Shown here piece by piece: positions 1 through 7,713 of a stretch of 64,000 nucleotides of DNA. The stretch's first letter is position 1; every line of letters begins with the position of its first letter. The stretch lies in NCBI RefSeq assembly GCF_025751515.1, contig NZ_JAOWLE010000005.1, positions 1 through 64,000 on the forward strand. The letters are read 5' to 3'. The stretch is from Actibacterium sp. XHP0104. Its GTDB lineage: Bacteria; Pseudomonadota; Alphaproteobacteria; Rhodobacterales; Rhodobacteraceae. Under the pieces are notes generated by a model that saw nothing but the letters and a program-made list of their open reading frames with translations, had not been told where the DNA came from and made no database searches. A program made the translations under genes and the position numbers.

Positions 1-70
1 GCCCCATCAAAACTTCAACCTGCCGCAACTTCGAGACAATCTCTTCGGGCTTCGGTCGCTTGTTCGCCAT
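1..70 (-). CDS. IS3-family transposase OrfA (N-terminal fragment)
   Basis: ATG at 70 opens a frame reading MANKRPKPEEIVSKLRQVEV and three more residues before the window ends. This is the usual N-terminus of IS3-family OrfA proteins, which carry a helix-turn-helix that binds the IS ends and are joined to OrfB (DDE integrase) by a programmed -1 frameshift. A GGAGGA ribosome site precedes the ATG by about 8 nt. Nothing beyond the first helix can be assessed here. Confidence 0.8.
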   Translation of the reverse strand, partial: MANKRPKPEEIVSKLRQVEVLMG

Positions 71-126
71 TCTCAGTCCTCCGTTTCCTAAACATAACGG
101 TGGACCAGTTCAGATGGGGAGGCTCA
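1..126 (-). mobile_element. End of an IS3-family insertion sequence (truncated by window edge)
   Basis: This is the start of an IS read on the minus strand: a terminal sequence beginning TGAGCC near 126, about 55 nt of leader with a GGAGGA ribosome site, then the first 23 codons of an OrfA-type transposase subunit. The element continues left of the window, so its length, second end and target duplication cannot be seen. The right end lies inside a lipoprotein reading frame, so this is an insertion junction. IS3 family is inferred from the OrfA N-terminus; the exact end could be a few bases off. Confidence 0.75.
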
Positions 127-256
127 CCGTAGAAACAGCGACTTCTTTGTACCAGCTTGGCGTCCGTTCAACCGGATTTTGAACTGGGGCCGTGACGTTG
201 CAGGCCGCGACACTCAACAATGCAAAGGCTGCGGTCAACGGAAAGGCAAATTTCAT
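110..256 (-). pseudogene. Small lipoprotein gene truncated by the IS end
   Basis: From ATG at 256 the frame gives a short lysine-containing start, a hydrophobic stretch and the lipobox LSVAAC (Cys19 as the lipidated residue), then a polar mature part. The frame runs into the IS terminal sequence at about 126 and stops at TGA 110-112 inside the IS. Only about 43 native codons remain of a presumably longer lipoprotein. Family not recognised. It is divergent from the XRE regulator gene and shares its 86-nt intergenic region. It may be an intact tiny lipoprotein that lost only its tail; the intact allele in a relative would settle this. Confidence 0.6.
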
Positions 257-272
257 GGTATCCCCACGTGAA

Positions 273-306
273 ATATCTGAATTTTAGATAACTGATTTTC
301 AGATAT
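273..306. promoter_or_regulatory. Inverted repeat, probable operator of the XRE regulator
   Basis: The arms ATATCTGAA (273-281) and TTCAGATAT (298-306) are perfect reverse complements separated by 16 nt, in the AT-rich gap between the truncated lipoprotein gene and the XRE gene. An inner AGATA lies between them. Position and symmetry suit an autoregulatory binding site for the adjacent XRE protein, but this is inference. Confidence 0.45.
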
Positions 307-342
307 ATGTGAAGTGCCCATTCGGAGTAAGGATGGGCGAAC

Positions 343-585
343 GTGGAGAAGACACTTACCTCAAAGGCACATGCGAAGTTGGTACGGATGTTGATCGACA
401 AGCGGGAAGCCGCAGGGATCACCCAAACGGAACTGGCCAGCAAGCTGGGCGAGTATCAGTCTTTTGTCGCACGTTTGGAGAGTGGCCAACGGCGCATCGA
501 CGTCGTAGAATTTATCGAACTTGTCCGCGTTTTGAATTTCGATGCAGCGGGTTTCATTGAAGAATTGATGCAGGATGGTTGCTAG
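343..585 (+). CDS. Small XRE-family helix-turn-helix regulator
   Basis: 80-residue protein made almost entirely of one cro/C1-type HTH: the segment from about residue 11 to 70 contains the pattern ITQTELASKLGEYQSFVARLE (helices 2 and 3) and ends in an acidic tail. The start is GTG at 343 with AAGGA about 10 nt upstream; no better start exists in frame. Its TAG stop (583-585) is directly followed by the TTG start of the SIR2 gene, so the two are surely cotranscribed and probably translationally coupled. Small XRE proteins next to toxic defence genes commonly hold them repressed; this is the likely role here. The palindrome at 273-306 is a candidate operator. Confidence 0.8.
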   Translation: MEKTLTSKAHAKLVRMLIDKREAAGITQTELASKLGEYQSFVARLESGQRRIDVVEFIELVRVLNFDAAGFIEELMQDGC

Positions 586-3500
586 TTGCGTTTCGTCGAT
601 CTTGGCCCAGACATACCAGATGAGTTGCTTCTGGCCTTAGATGAAGGCCGGGTTGTATTCTTCTGCGGTGCGGGGGTTTCACGAGCTAAGGCTGAACTAC
701 CTGATTTCTTCGGCCTTGCGGATCAAGTTCTAGGAACACTTGGCGTTCCTGACGACTCCCCAGCGGTCAAGATTTTGACCGAAGCTCGCGAAATCGAAGC
801 ACGAACGGGCGTGTCGGGTTTGATCTCAGCCGACCGCATTTTTGGCCTTCTTGAGCGCGACTTTCTCGAACGCGACATTGAACGCGCGGTTGCGCAAGCG
901 CTTGCCCCTAGCAAAGGTGTCAACCTGTGGGCACATGAACTTCTGTTGGACCTTGCCACCACCAAGGAAGGTGTCACGAAGCTTGTAACGACCAACTTTG
1001 ACAGGTTGTTTGATGATTGCGGGCGTGGATTGGACGCGTGGCAACCTCCAAGACTACCTGACCCGGCAAGACCGGGCGATTTGAACGGAATTGTCTACTT
1101 GCATGGTCGTGCGACAGAAAACTACGATGGGTCCGAGGGCGACGGGTTTGTCCTGTCTAGCGCTGAATTCGGTCGGGCTTATCTTGCAGAAGGTTGGGCA
1201 ACTCGATTTTTCAAAGACGTGATCGACCGCTATTCTGTTGTGTTCGTCGGCTACAACGCAGACGATCCGCCGGTACAATACTTGCTCGAAGCACTGAACA
1301 AGTCGAATGGTCGGCTGGATGAAGTCTACGCTTTCCAATCCGGTGACGCTGACGACGCAACTTCGCGCTGGGCGCACAAGGGTGTAACGGCAATCCCTTA
1401 CGACAGCGACGAAGGTCACTCAGCACTGTGGGAAACTCTTAAGGAATGGGCGGATCGCGCCAATGACCCCGAGGGCTGGCAGGTAAAAACTATCGCGATG
1501 GCCCAACACGGCCCGGAGGCGTTATCGCCCTTCGAACGCGAACAAGTCACGCATTTAGTGTCCACCAAAGAAGGTGCCCGAAAATTCCTTGAAAGCGACC
1601 CGCCTGCACCTGCCACTTGGCTATGCGTTTTTGACCCTTCAATTCGCTACTCAAAGCCGGAGCAAGACGAAAACGGATATGAAGTAAACCCCTTTGCGCT
1701 CTATGGGTTGGCAAGTGACATAGTGCCCGCGCCCATCCCCCCCGACGATCACTATGCTAAGCGCGAAACACCATCGACGGCATGGGACGCATTTTCGCTT
1801 AACCGCCGGGACAGGTTGGAGTTGCGAGACGACCACATTACGCCAATGCGGGGTGGTGCTTCACTTGTAGCGGGGCGGCTGCCCGACCGTATCAATCATT
1901 TGGGCGTATGGATTGGGAAAGTCTCCAATCAAAACGCGGCGGTTTGGTGGGGTGCACGGCAGCTAGGGTTGCACGAGGGTATTCAGGGACAAATCCGTTG
2001 GCGTCTTGAACGTAGTGACGTCGAATGTGCTCCCCACATTCTTCAAGCTTGGCACTACCTGTTCGAACATTGGCGCGCTGGGAACGTAGACGACCGTCCT
2101 GATTGGTATCGCTTCGCCGATGAACTCAAGGTTGTTGGCTGGAGCAAGACGGCTATTCGAAAGTACGAAAAGCTCTCGCGCCCGCGTCTCACTGCGCACA
2201 GCAACTATTTCCGGGACACAGTTCCTCCACAGGCTGACCAAGAGATTCGGCTGCAAGACTTGATAAGACTCGAACTTGCCTACAACGAAAACGGCCCAGA
2301 CATATCAATACCAGATGAATGGTTGGCCGACGTTGTAGCAGCCCTCAAACGCAATCTGGATATTGGAATACAGCTTGAGACGGAGCGTGGCCATTACAGT
2401 TGGATGGACATACCTCCGATCATTCCTTCGGACGACCCGGACATTAGCGATTATGCCCGCAACGAAGGACTTTCCGGAGCCGTATTGTCTTATGCCGCCC
2501 TCTTCGAACGACTTCTGAACCTAGACGTCGAAAAGGCACGGCAGGAAGCCGCGACCTGGCCCACAGATGACGACAACGTTTTTGCTCGGCTGCGGATGTG
2601 GGCTAGCCGGTTTGATACGCTAGTTCCCAACGAAGATTTCACCGAGTTCTTCGACAAAGTTAGTCGTGATGCGTTCTGGAAAGTCCGTCATCAACGTGAC
2701 CTGTTGTTGACACTGCAAGAGCGCTGGGCACGGCTCCCAATGCCTGCAACTAGACGGATTGAGGACCGCATCCTTGAAGGCCGAGAACGCTGGGACAACG
2801 AAGCAGAGCATGACTTTGCGCAACGCCGGGCATGGAACATTGCCGAACGTCTTCATTGGCTCCATTCCAGAGGGTGCAACCTGAACGTCAATTACGAACA
2901 GGAAATAGAACGGCTGCAAAACGCGGCCCCAGATTGGTCGCCTGAACACGCCGAAAACGCGGACCGATCTTGGGAAAGCCGGGGGGGATGGGTACGCACC
3001 GAGACTGAACATAGCCTCTTGTTGTCTGAACCTCTTTCCAACGTTTTGGCGAAAGCTCAAGAAATTGGGGGGCGAACCGGGCTAGCGCTTGTTGAACATG
3101 ATCCGTTTCAAGGATTGTCTACCAGCCACCCGGTTATGGCAATTTCTGCCCTACGGTTGGAAGCCTCGCGTGGCGAGTACCCGGAATGGGCTTGGCGGCG
3201 CTACTTGAACTCAGACCAACGCAAAGAGGACAAAGGACGTCTCAAGAACTTCATTGCCGAACTTGTCATTGGGGCAAACGACGAAGCGTTAGGAGGCATA
3301 ATTTACCCGGTCTCCGAGTGGTTGTTGTCCACGACTGACGACTTGCCGAATGAATGCGTTCCGACTTTCGAGCGCCTCGTCGTGCGCCTAATGGCGTTCT
3401 TGAACGAAACCCCAGACGCTGGTGGCTCTGGCATCGTGCGTGGAAGCCGCGACCCGGATTGGGCAACGGAGGCGCTAAACTCGCCCGCCGGGAAAATCGC

Positions 3501-4416
3501 CCAAGCATTGTATAACGATCCGCGCCGCAAGGACCTTGAGAAAAACCAAGGGCTTCCAGCCGAGTGGAAAACACTCGTCGAAAGTGCTCTTTCTCTGCCC
3601 GGCGACAATGGCCGTTTTGCCTTGGTCTTTGTTAGTCACTTGTCGAACTGGTTCCACTACGTCGATCCTGCTTGGACAAGCGACAATCTGTTGACCGTGT
3701 TGGAAACCGACGATGAAGACACGCTCGAAGCTTGGTGGACGGGCTACCTGTGGGGAGTAAAGACGCTTCCACCGATGGACCTTTTCGAAAAGCTGAAACC
3801 ACATTTGCTGGCCAAGGCAGCAAGCCAAACCAAGAGCGAAAGAGACAATCGCGACAGCCTAGCAGGCTTAGTTCTTGCAAGCTGGGCCTACCCCGACTCT
3901 GACACAGGGGCAGAGCGCATCACAGACGGCGAGTTGCGCCAGCTTTTGCTGGACGCCGGTGATGGCTTCAGGGCGCGCACGCTATGGGTTCTGGAACACC
4001 GGGGTGAAGGAGAAGAAGACGACGGCGAGCACTGGAAGGCCCTTCAAGAACGGTTCCTGCGCAATGTATGGCCTGTGCAGAAAGCCGCCCGTACGCCAAA
4101 AAACTCAGCCCGCTTGATCGAACTTGCGTTCTCAAACGAAGAAACCTTCATGGCCATTTCGGAAGCAATCCTTCCGCTCCTTAGCCCAATTGAGCGCGAC
4201 CACATCATGTTGCCTTCAATCCGGCGTGGCGAAGGGAACATTGTCGATAAACACCCGGAACGCGTGCTTGAAATCCTGTATTTGGCCCTTCCCGAAAATG
4301 CGAACAGTTGGCCTTACGAGATAGACGCCACCCTTGCACGCATCGGCGATTCCAAGCCGAGCCTGAAACAAGACGTACGCCTAGTCGAATTGCTCAGACG
4401 TTGGAACAATCGCTAG
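586..4416 (+). CDS. Large SIR2-domain protein, probable anti-phage NADase effector (DSR-like)
   Basis: 1276 residues starting at TTG 586. The N-terminal ~230 residues carry the sirtuin-like Rossmann motifs in order: GAGVS at 28-32, TTNFD at 135-139, YLHG with the putative catalytic His173, and VGYNADDP at 221-228. The other ~1000 residues have no P-loop, protease or nuclease motif that I can find; they look helical, rich in Trp and charged residues, as in the sensor halves of defence sirtuins DSR1 and DSR2, which deplete NAD+ when they recognise phage proteins. The length and two-part plan fit DSR1-like proteins better than Thoeris ThsA (much shorter) or Avs5 (needs a STAND ATPase). The direct XRE neighbour and the tRNA-flanked low-GC setting support defence. 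Activity and trigger are inferred. Confidence 0.75.
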   Translation: MRFVDLGPDIPDELLLALDEGRVVFFCGAGVSRAKAELPDFFGLADQVLGTLGVPDDSPAVKILTEAREIEARTGVSGLISADRIFGLLERDFLERDIERAVAQALAPSKGVNLWAHELLLDLATTKEGVTKLVTTNFDRLFDDCGRGLDAWQPPRLPDPARPGDLNGIVYLHGRATENYDGSEGDGFVLSSAEFGRAYLAEGWATRFFKDVIDRYSVVFVGYNADDPPVQYLLEALNKSNGRLDEVYAFQSGDADDATSRWAHKGVTAIPYDSDEGHSALWETLKEWADRANDPEGWQVKTIAMAQHGPEALSPFEREQVTHLVSTKEGARKFLESDPPAPATWLCVFDPSIRYSKPEQDENGYEVNPFALYGLASDIVPAPIPPDDHYAKRETPSTAWDAFSLNRRDRLELRDDHITPMRGGASLVAGRLPDRINHLGVWIGKVSNQNAAVWWGARQLGLHEGIQGQIRWRLERSDVECAPHILQAWHYLFEHWRAGNVDDRPDWYRFADELKVVGWSKTAIRKYEKLSRPRLTAHSNYFRDTVPPQADQEIRLQDLIRLELAYNENGPDISIPDEWLADVVAALKRNLDIGIQLETERGHYSWMDIPPIIPSDDPDISDYARNEGLSGAVLSYAALFERLLNLDVEKARQEAATWPTDDDNVFARLRMWASRFDTLVPNEDFTEFFDKVSRDAFWKVRHQRDLLLTLQERWARLPMPATRRIEDRILEGRERWDNEAEHDFAQRRAWNIAERLHWLHSRGCNLNVNYEQEIERLQNAAPDWSPEHAENADRSWESRGGWVRTETEHSLLLSEPLSNVLAKAQEIGGRTGLALVEHDPFQGLSTSHPVMAISALRLEASRGEYPEWAWRRYLNSDQRKEDKGRLKNFIAELVIGANDEALGGIIYPVSEWLLSTTDDLPNECVPTFERLVVRLMAFLNETPDAGGSGIVRGSRDPDWATEALNSPAGKIAQALYNDPRRKDLEKNQGLPAEWKTLVESALSLPGDNGRFALVFVSHLSNWFHYVDPAWTSDNLLTVLETDDEDTLEAWWTGYLWGVKTLPPMDLFEKLKPHLLAKAASQTKSERDNRDSLAGLVLASWAYPDSDTGAERITDGELRQLLLDAGDGFRARTLWVLEHRGEGEEDDGEHWKALQERFLRNVWPVQKAARTPKNSARLIELAFSNEETFMAISEAILPLLSPIERDHIMLPSIRRGEGNIVDKHPERVLEILYLALPENANSWPYEIDATLARIGDSKPSLKQDVRLVELLRRWNNR

Positions 4417-4442
4417 AGGTTCGATGCTGCACAAATGCACGA

Positions 4443-6293
4443 TTAACTGCCTGCAACCAAGAACCAGGTCCCACCATTTCTGGCGTACAACTGCCCCTTT
4501 CCGAGACCAACCCCTTGACCAACTTCTTTGAAGCAAGCCGCACAGTAGTTCGCCCAAGGGCCGCTCTGGCCAACGGCACCGTCAATCATCAACCTGCATT
4601 GAGAGAATGGCCGGTCGCATAGTTGGCAGACAGGTAGCTCTCCCGCCCACCTTTTTGAAGATGTGGGTTCTTCGGATATTGCGAACTCTTCGATCAGATC
4701 GTTTTCGCAATCACGTAATGTCTTGGCATCTTGCAGGGCTTCAACATAGCCAGAGAATTCAGTCGAATGATTGACAAAACACGATGCTAGCTCGCTAACG
4801 AATTCACGAACCTCCGAAGCAAAGTCAAAGATGTTCTTTCCCAACGGTTTAGTGGCAATGTTCATTGACATGCCGCGGAAACGAACTTTTACGGGTTTTT
4901 GATCATCATCTAGCATCACCAATACAAATGACATTCCGAGTTCCGCTAAAATCTCGTCGTTGATGGACCGGTTCTCACCAAAGTGTTCGAACATCAAGAT
5001 CATGAAGGGATCACCGCTGAAATAGCTTTGAACCAACTCGCCAAAGTTAGGCTTGGCACCGTTCCACTCTAGGAGGCCGTAAAACGTATGCGTCTCATCC
5101 TGCTTTGATATTGTCACTTCAAGGTTCGGTACATACCCGAGCTGACCGACAGCAATACCAGCAATTGACTTCAAAATGTCATCGTTGTTGAAGCAGCGCA
5201 CATGGACTGTTTCATAAGCGTTCTTCTGCGCGTAATCGACAAGTGCTCCAAGCTGAGACTTCCACTGCTCGTTTGCATAGAGAACTTCAGCCATTGCATC
5301 TTTTAGCTCCGCAACTTGCGGCTTGGAGTTCAGGTCCACGACCCTATCCAAATGATAGGAACTGGTTCCGGCTTGACCGCAAATCTCGGAAACAATGGTT
5401 TCGTCATCTATATTATCGTCAGCAAACCTACCGTATCTATGCACCTCAATTTTCGCCGCTCGCTCGTTTGAAAGCCAGTGCATCGCCCTTTCTGGGTACG
5501 AGATTTGTTGTCCCCTTGGCCGCACTGCTTCGTACGCTCCGCATCCGCCCCACACCCGGTCAGCCGCTTCACCAACCTTGTCACTTTCTTCAGTAAGGTC
5601 AGAAATCCACTCCAAGAACTCTTCCAACTCACCCTTGGACAAGTTCTTCTCTATCCTCTCCATATAGTATTTGAGGCTGTGTTCCTGTTGGGCAAAGTAG
5701 ATCAGACCACCGATGCCATCGACTTCGCTTCGAAGCGAAACATCCAACAGCACAAAATCTTCCAAGCCAGCATTCTTCAGAGCACTCGCCAAGGCTGGAA
5801 TTCTGTTTCGCGGCTCGTCGGCCCCAACCATCTCCCAAATGTGCTGGCGGGGCGAAATCCGACGAACCAGCGCTTGTGAAGTTCTCTCGATTTCGGAAAT
5901 AGCGGTGATCTCACCACTCTCTCGGACTTCTATTGAGTATCCGACACAATCGTATGGACTAGTGCGTAAGAACTCCGAAAAGGGCACCGAAAGTTCATGC
6001 CATTGCGTTGAGACGACCGCTAGGCGAATCTCGCTATCTCGAAGCAACTTGTTCTTTTTCAGAAGGGCCACATACTTTGAGAGTTCGTGGATTGCTTGCC
6101 TCGATGCCGCATCGCTTTTCTTGATCTCGACGATCAGCAATCGGTTTGCTGAATCTTTGCAGAAAATATCAACGAAACCGGATGATCCCTCATCGTTGGG
6201 AAGATACTTTTCCTTCTTGATCAGGGTTAGTCCCGGTTCAAGGATATCTAGGTTCTGGGCCAGATAGTCCCGAATATCAGCTTCTACAACCAT
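4443..6293 (-). CDS. NucS-like PD-(D/E)XK nuclease with C-terminal zinc-ribbon-like tail
   Basis: 616 residues from ATG 6293, which has GAGG five bases upstream; an in-frame TTG at 6308 would add five residues but has no good ribosome site. The N-terminal ~100 residues show the NucS/DUF91 restriction-fold core: a G-x-VD-I-F strand (Asp42), then IVEIKK with Glu56 and Lys58, then a helix resembling the NucS Q-L-x-x-Y segment. A long middle part (about 150-540) is unrecognised. The tail has CQLC and CAAC pairs plus a further Cys, suggesting a zinc ribbon. The gene converges on the SIR2 gene with a 26-nt gap and lies in the same island, so a defence role (nucleic-acid cleavage or sensing) is likely but unproven. 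Confidence 0.65.
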   Translation of the reverse strand: MVVEADIRDYLAQNLDILEPGLTLIKKEKYLPNDEGSSGFVDIFCKDSANRLLIVEIKKSDAASRQAIHELSKYVALLKKNKLLRDSEIRLAVVSTQWHELSVPFSEFLRTSPYDCVGYSIEVRESGEITAISEIERTSQALVRRISPRQHIWEMVGADEPRNRIPALASALKNAGLEDFVLLDVSLRSEVDGIGGLIYFAQQEHSLKYYMERIEKNLSKGELEEFLEWISDLTEESDKVGEAADRVWGGCGAYEAVRPRGQQISYPERAMHWLSNERAAKIEVHRYGRFADDNIDDETIVSEICGQAGTSSYHLDRVVDLNSKPQVAELKDAMAEVLYANEQWKSQLGALVDYAQKNAYETVHVRCFNNDDILKSIAGIAVGQLGYVPNLEVTISKQDETHTFYGLLEWNGAKPNFGELVQSYFSGDPFMILMFEHFGENRSINDEILAELGMSFVLVMLDDDQKPVKVRFRGMSMNIATKPLGKNIFDFASEVREFVSELASCFVNHSTEFSGYVEALQDAKTLRDCENDLIEEFAISEEPTSSKRWAGELPVCQLCDRPFSQCRLMIDGAVGQSGPWANYCAACFKEVGQGVGLGKGQLYARNGGTWFLVAGS

Positions 6294-6316
6294 GACTGCC
6301 TCGAGCAAGATTTCCC

Positions 6317-6336
6317 GTGGGTAGATCGTGGGTAGA
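6317..6336. repeat. Short direct repeat at island/tRNA border
   Basis: GTGGGTAGA occurs at 6317-6325 and again at 6328-6336, between the nuclease start and the tRNA 3' end. Closely spaced repeats beside a tRNA 3' end can be recombinase arm or core sites, but no integrase gene is visible in the window. Low confidence in any function. Confidence 0.3.
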
Positions 6337-6377
6337 AATCCAAATTTGGGAAATAATTGAATAAAATCAAAGCCTAA

Positions 6378-6467
6378 TGGCGGAGACGAAGGGATTCGAA
6401 CCCTCGAGACGGTTTCCCGTCTACTCCCTTAGCAGGGGAGCGCCTTCGACCACTCGGCCACGTCTCC
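6378..6467 (-). tRNA. tRNA-Ser(GCU)
   Basis: 90-nt class II tRNA with encoded CCA. The acceptor GGAGACG pairs with CGTCTCC, the discriminator is G, the anticodon loop CTGCTAA sits on a CTCCC/GGGAG stem, and a long variable arm follows. The GCU anticodon reads AGC/AGU serine codons. Its 3' end faces the accessory island, the usual side for tRNA-targeted integration. Confidence 0.97.
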
Positions 6468-6531
6468 GCCGACCCGTTTAATTGGCAGTGCGGGCGGGGG
6501 CAAGCGGAAATCTTTCGGAAAGTGATGCCGC

Positions 6532-7629
6532 TTAGGTGTTGAACAGAAAGTGCATCACGTCGCCGTCCTGCACGATGTATCCCTTGCCCTCGGCGCGCAT
6601 CTTGCCGGTATCCTTGGCGCCCTGTTCGCCGTTGCAGGCGATAAAGTCGTCATAGGCGATGGTTTCGGCGCGGATAAAGCCCTTTTCGAAATCGCCGTGG
6701 ATCACCCCGGCGGCTTGCGGGGCGGACACGCCTTTGCGGATGGTCCAGGCGCGGGCCTCTTTGGGGCCGACGGTGAAATAGGTTTGCAGGCCCAGGAGTT
6801 CATGCCCGGCGCGGATCAGGCGATCGAGGCCCGCCTCTTCCAGGCCCAGCTCGCCCAGGAACATCTCGGCCTCGTCAGCATCCAACTGGCTGATCTCTTC
6901 CTCGATCTTGGCCGAGATCACCACCGCGGCGGCGCCCTGCTCGGCCGCCATCTTGGCGACGGCCTCGGAATGGGCGTTGCCGGTGGCGGCCTCGTCCTCG
7001 GCGACGTTGCAGACATAGAGAATGGGCTTGCTGGTCAGCAGTTGCAGCATGCTCCAGGCCTTGCGGTCATCCTCGGCCACCTCGACGGTGCGCACGGGCT
7101 GGCCGTTTTCCAGCGTCGCCAGCGCGGTTTTCAGCAGGCGTTCCTGCTGCACGGCCTCTTTGTCGCCGCCACGCACCTTGCGCACGATGTTCTGCAGGCG
7201 CTTTTCGATCGATTCCATGTCGGCCAGCATCAGCTCGGTCTCGATCACCTCGGCATCGGCCACGGGGTCAACGCGGCCCTCGACATGGGTCACGTCGCCA
7301 TCCTCGAAGCAGCGCAGCACATGGGCAATGGCGTCGCATTCGCGGATATTGGCCAGGAACTGGTTGCCCAGGCCTTCGCCCTTGGACGCGCCTTTGACCA
7401 GGCCGGCGATGTCGACAAAGGTCATGCGGGTGGGGATGATCTGTTTCGACTTGGCAATCGCGGCCAGTTTGTCGAGGCGCGGATCGGGCACGGCCACGTC
7501 GCCGACATTCGGCTCGATGGTGCAGAACGGGAAATTCGCCGCCTGCGCAGCGGCGGTTTTGGTCAGCGCGTTGAACAGCGTCGATTTACCAACATTCGGC
7601 AGACCCACGATCCCGGTTTTAAAGCCCAT
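6532..7629 (-). CDS. ychF: Ribosome-associated Obg-family ATPase YchF
   Basis: 365 residues, the normal length for YchF/OLA1. It has the G1 loop GLPNVGKST near residues 8-16, the FVDIAGLVKGASKGEG switch region and a C-terminal TGS domain ending in the conserved VxDGDVMHF pattern. YchF prefers ATP over GTP, binds ribosomes and takes part in stress and redox responses. GGAAAAG precedes the ATG. It is the first core gene right of the tRNA-Ser; the usual pth neighbour lies about 6 kb away on the other strand. Confidence 0.97.
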   Translation of the reverse strand: MGFKTGIVGLPNVGKSTLFNALTKTAAAQAANFPFCTIEPNVGDVAVPDPRLDKLAAIAKSKQIIPTRMTFVDIAGLVKGASKGEGLGNQFLANIRECDAIAHVLRCFEDGDVTHVEGRVDPVADAEVIETELMLADMESIEKRLQNIVRKVRGGDKEAVQQERLLKTALATLENGQPVRTVEVAEDDRKAWSMLQLLTSKPILYVCNVAEDEAATGNAHSEAVAKMAAEQGAAAVVISAKIEEEISQLDADEAEMFLGELGLEEAGLDRLIRAGHELLGLQTYFTVGPKEARAWTIRKGVSAPQAAGVIHGDFEKGFIRAETIAYDDFIACNGEQGAKDTGKMRAEGKGYIVQDGDVMHFLFNT

Positions 7630-7713
7630 CTTTTCCAGCCCTTTCTGTCCAAAGCTGGTAGCCTTCTAGGGCCAAGTTCCCACGGCTTCAAGCTGTATGG
7701 GGTCGTGGCATTG

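Noticed and set aside
586-4416. SIR2 protein as Thoeris ThsA or Avs5
   Set aside because: ThsA is about 470 residues and needs a TIR partner; Avs5 needs a STAND P-loop ATPase. Neither feature is visible.
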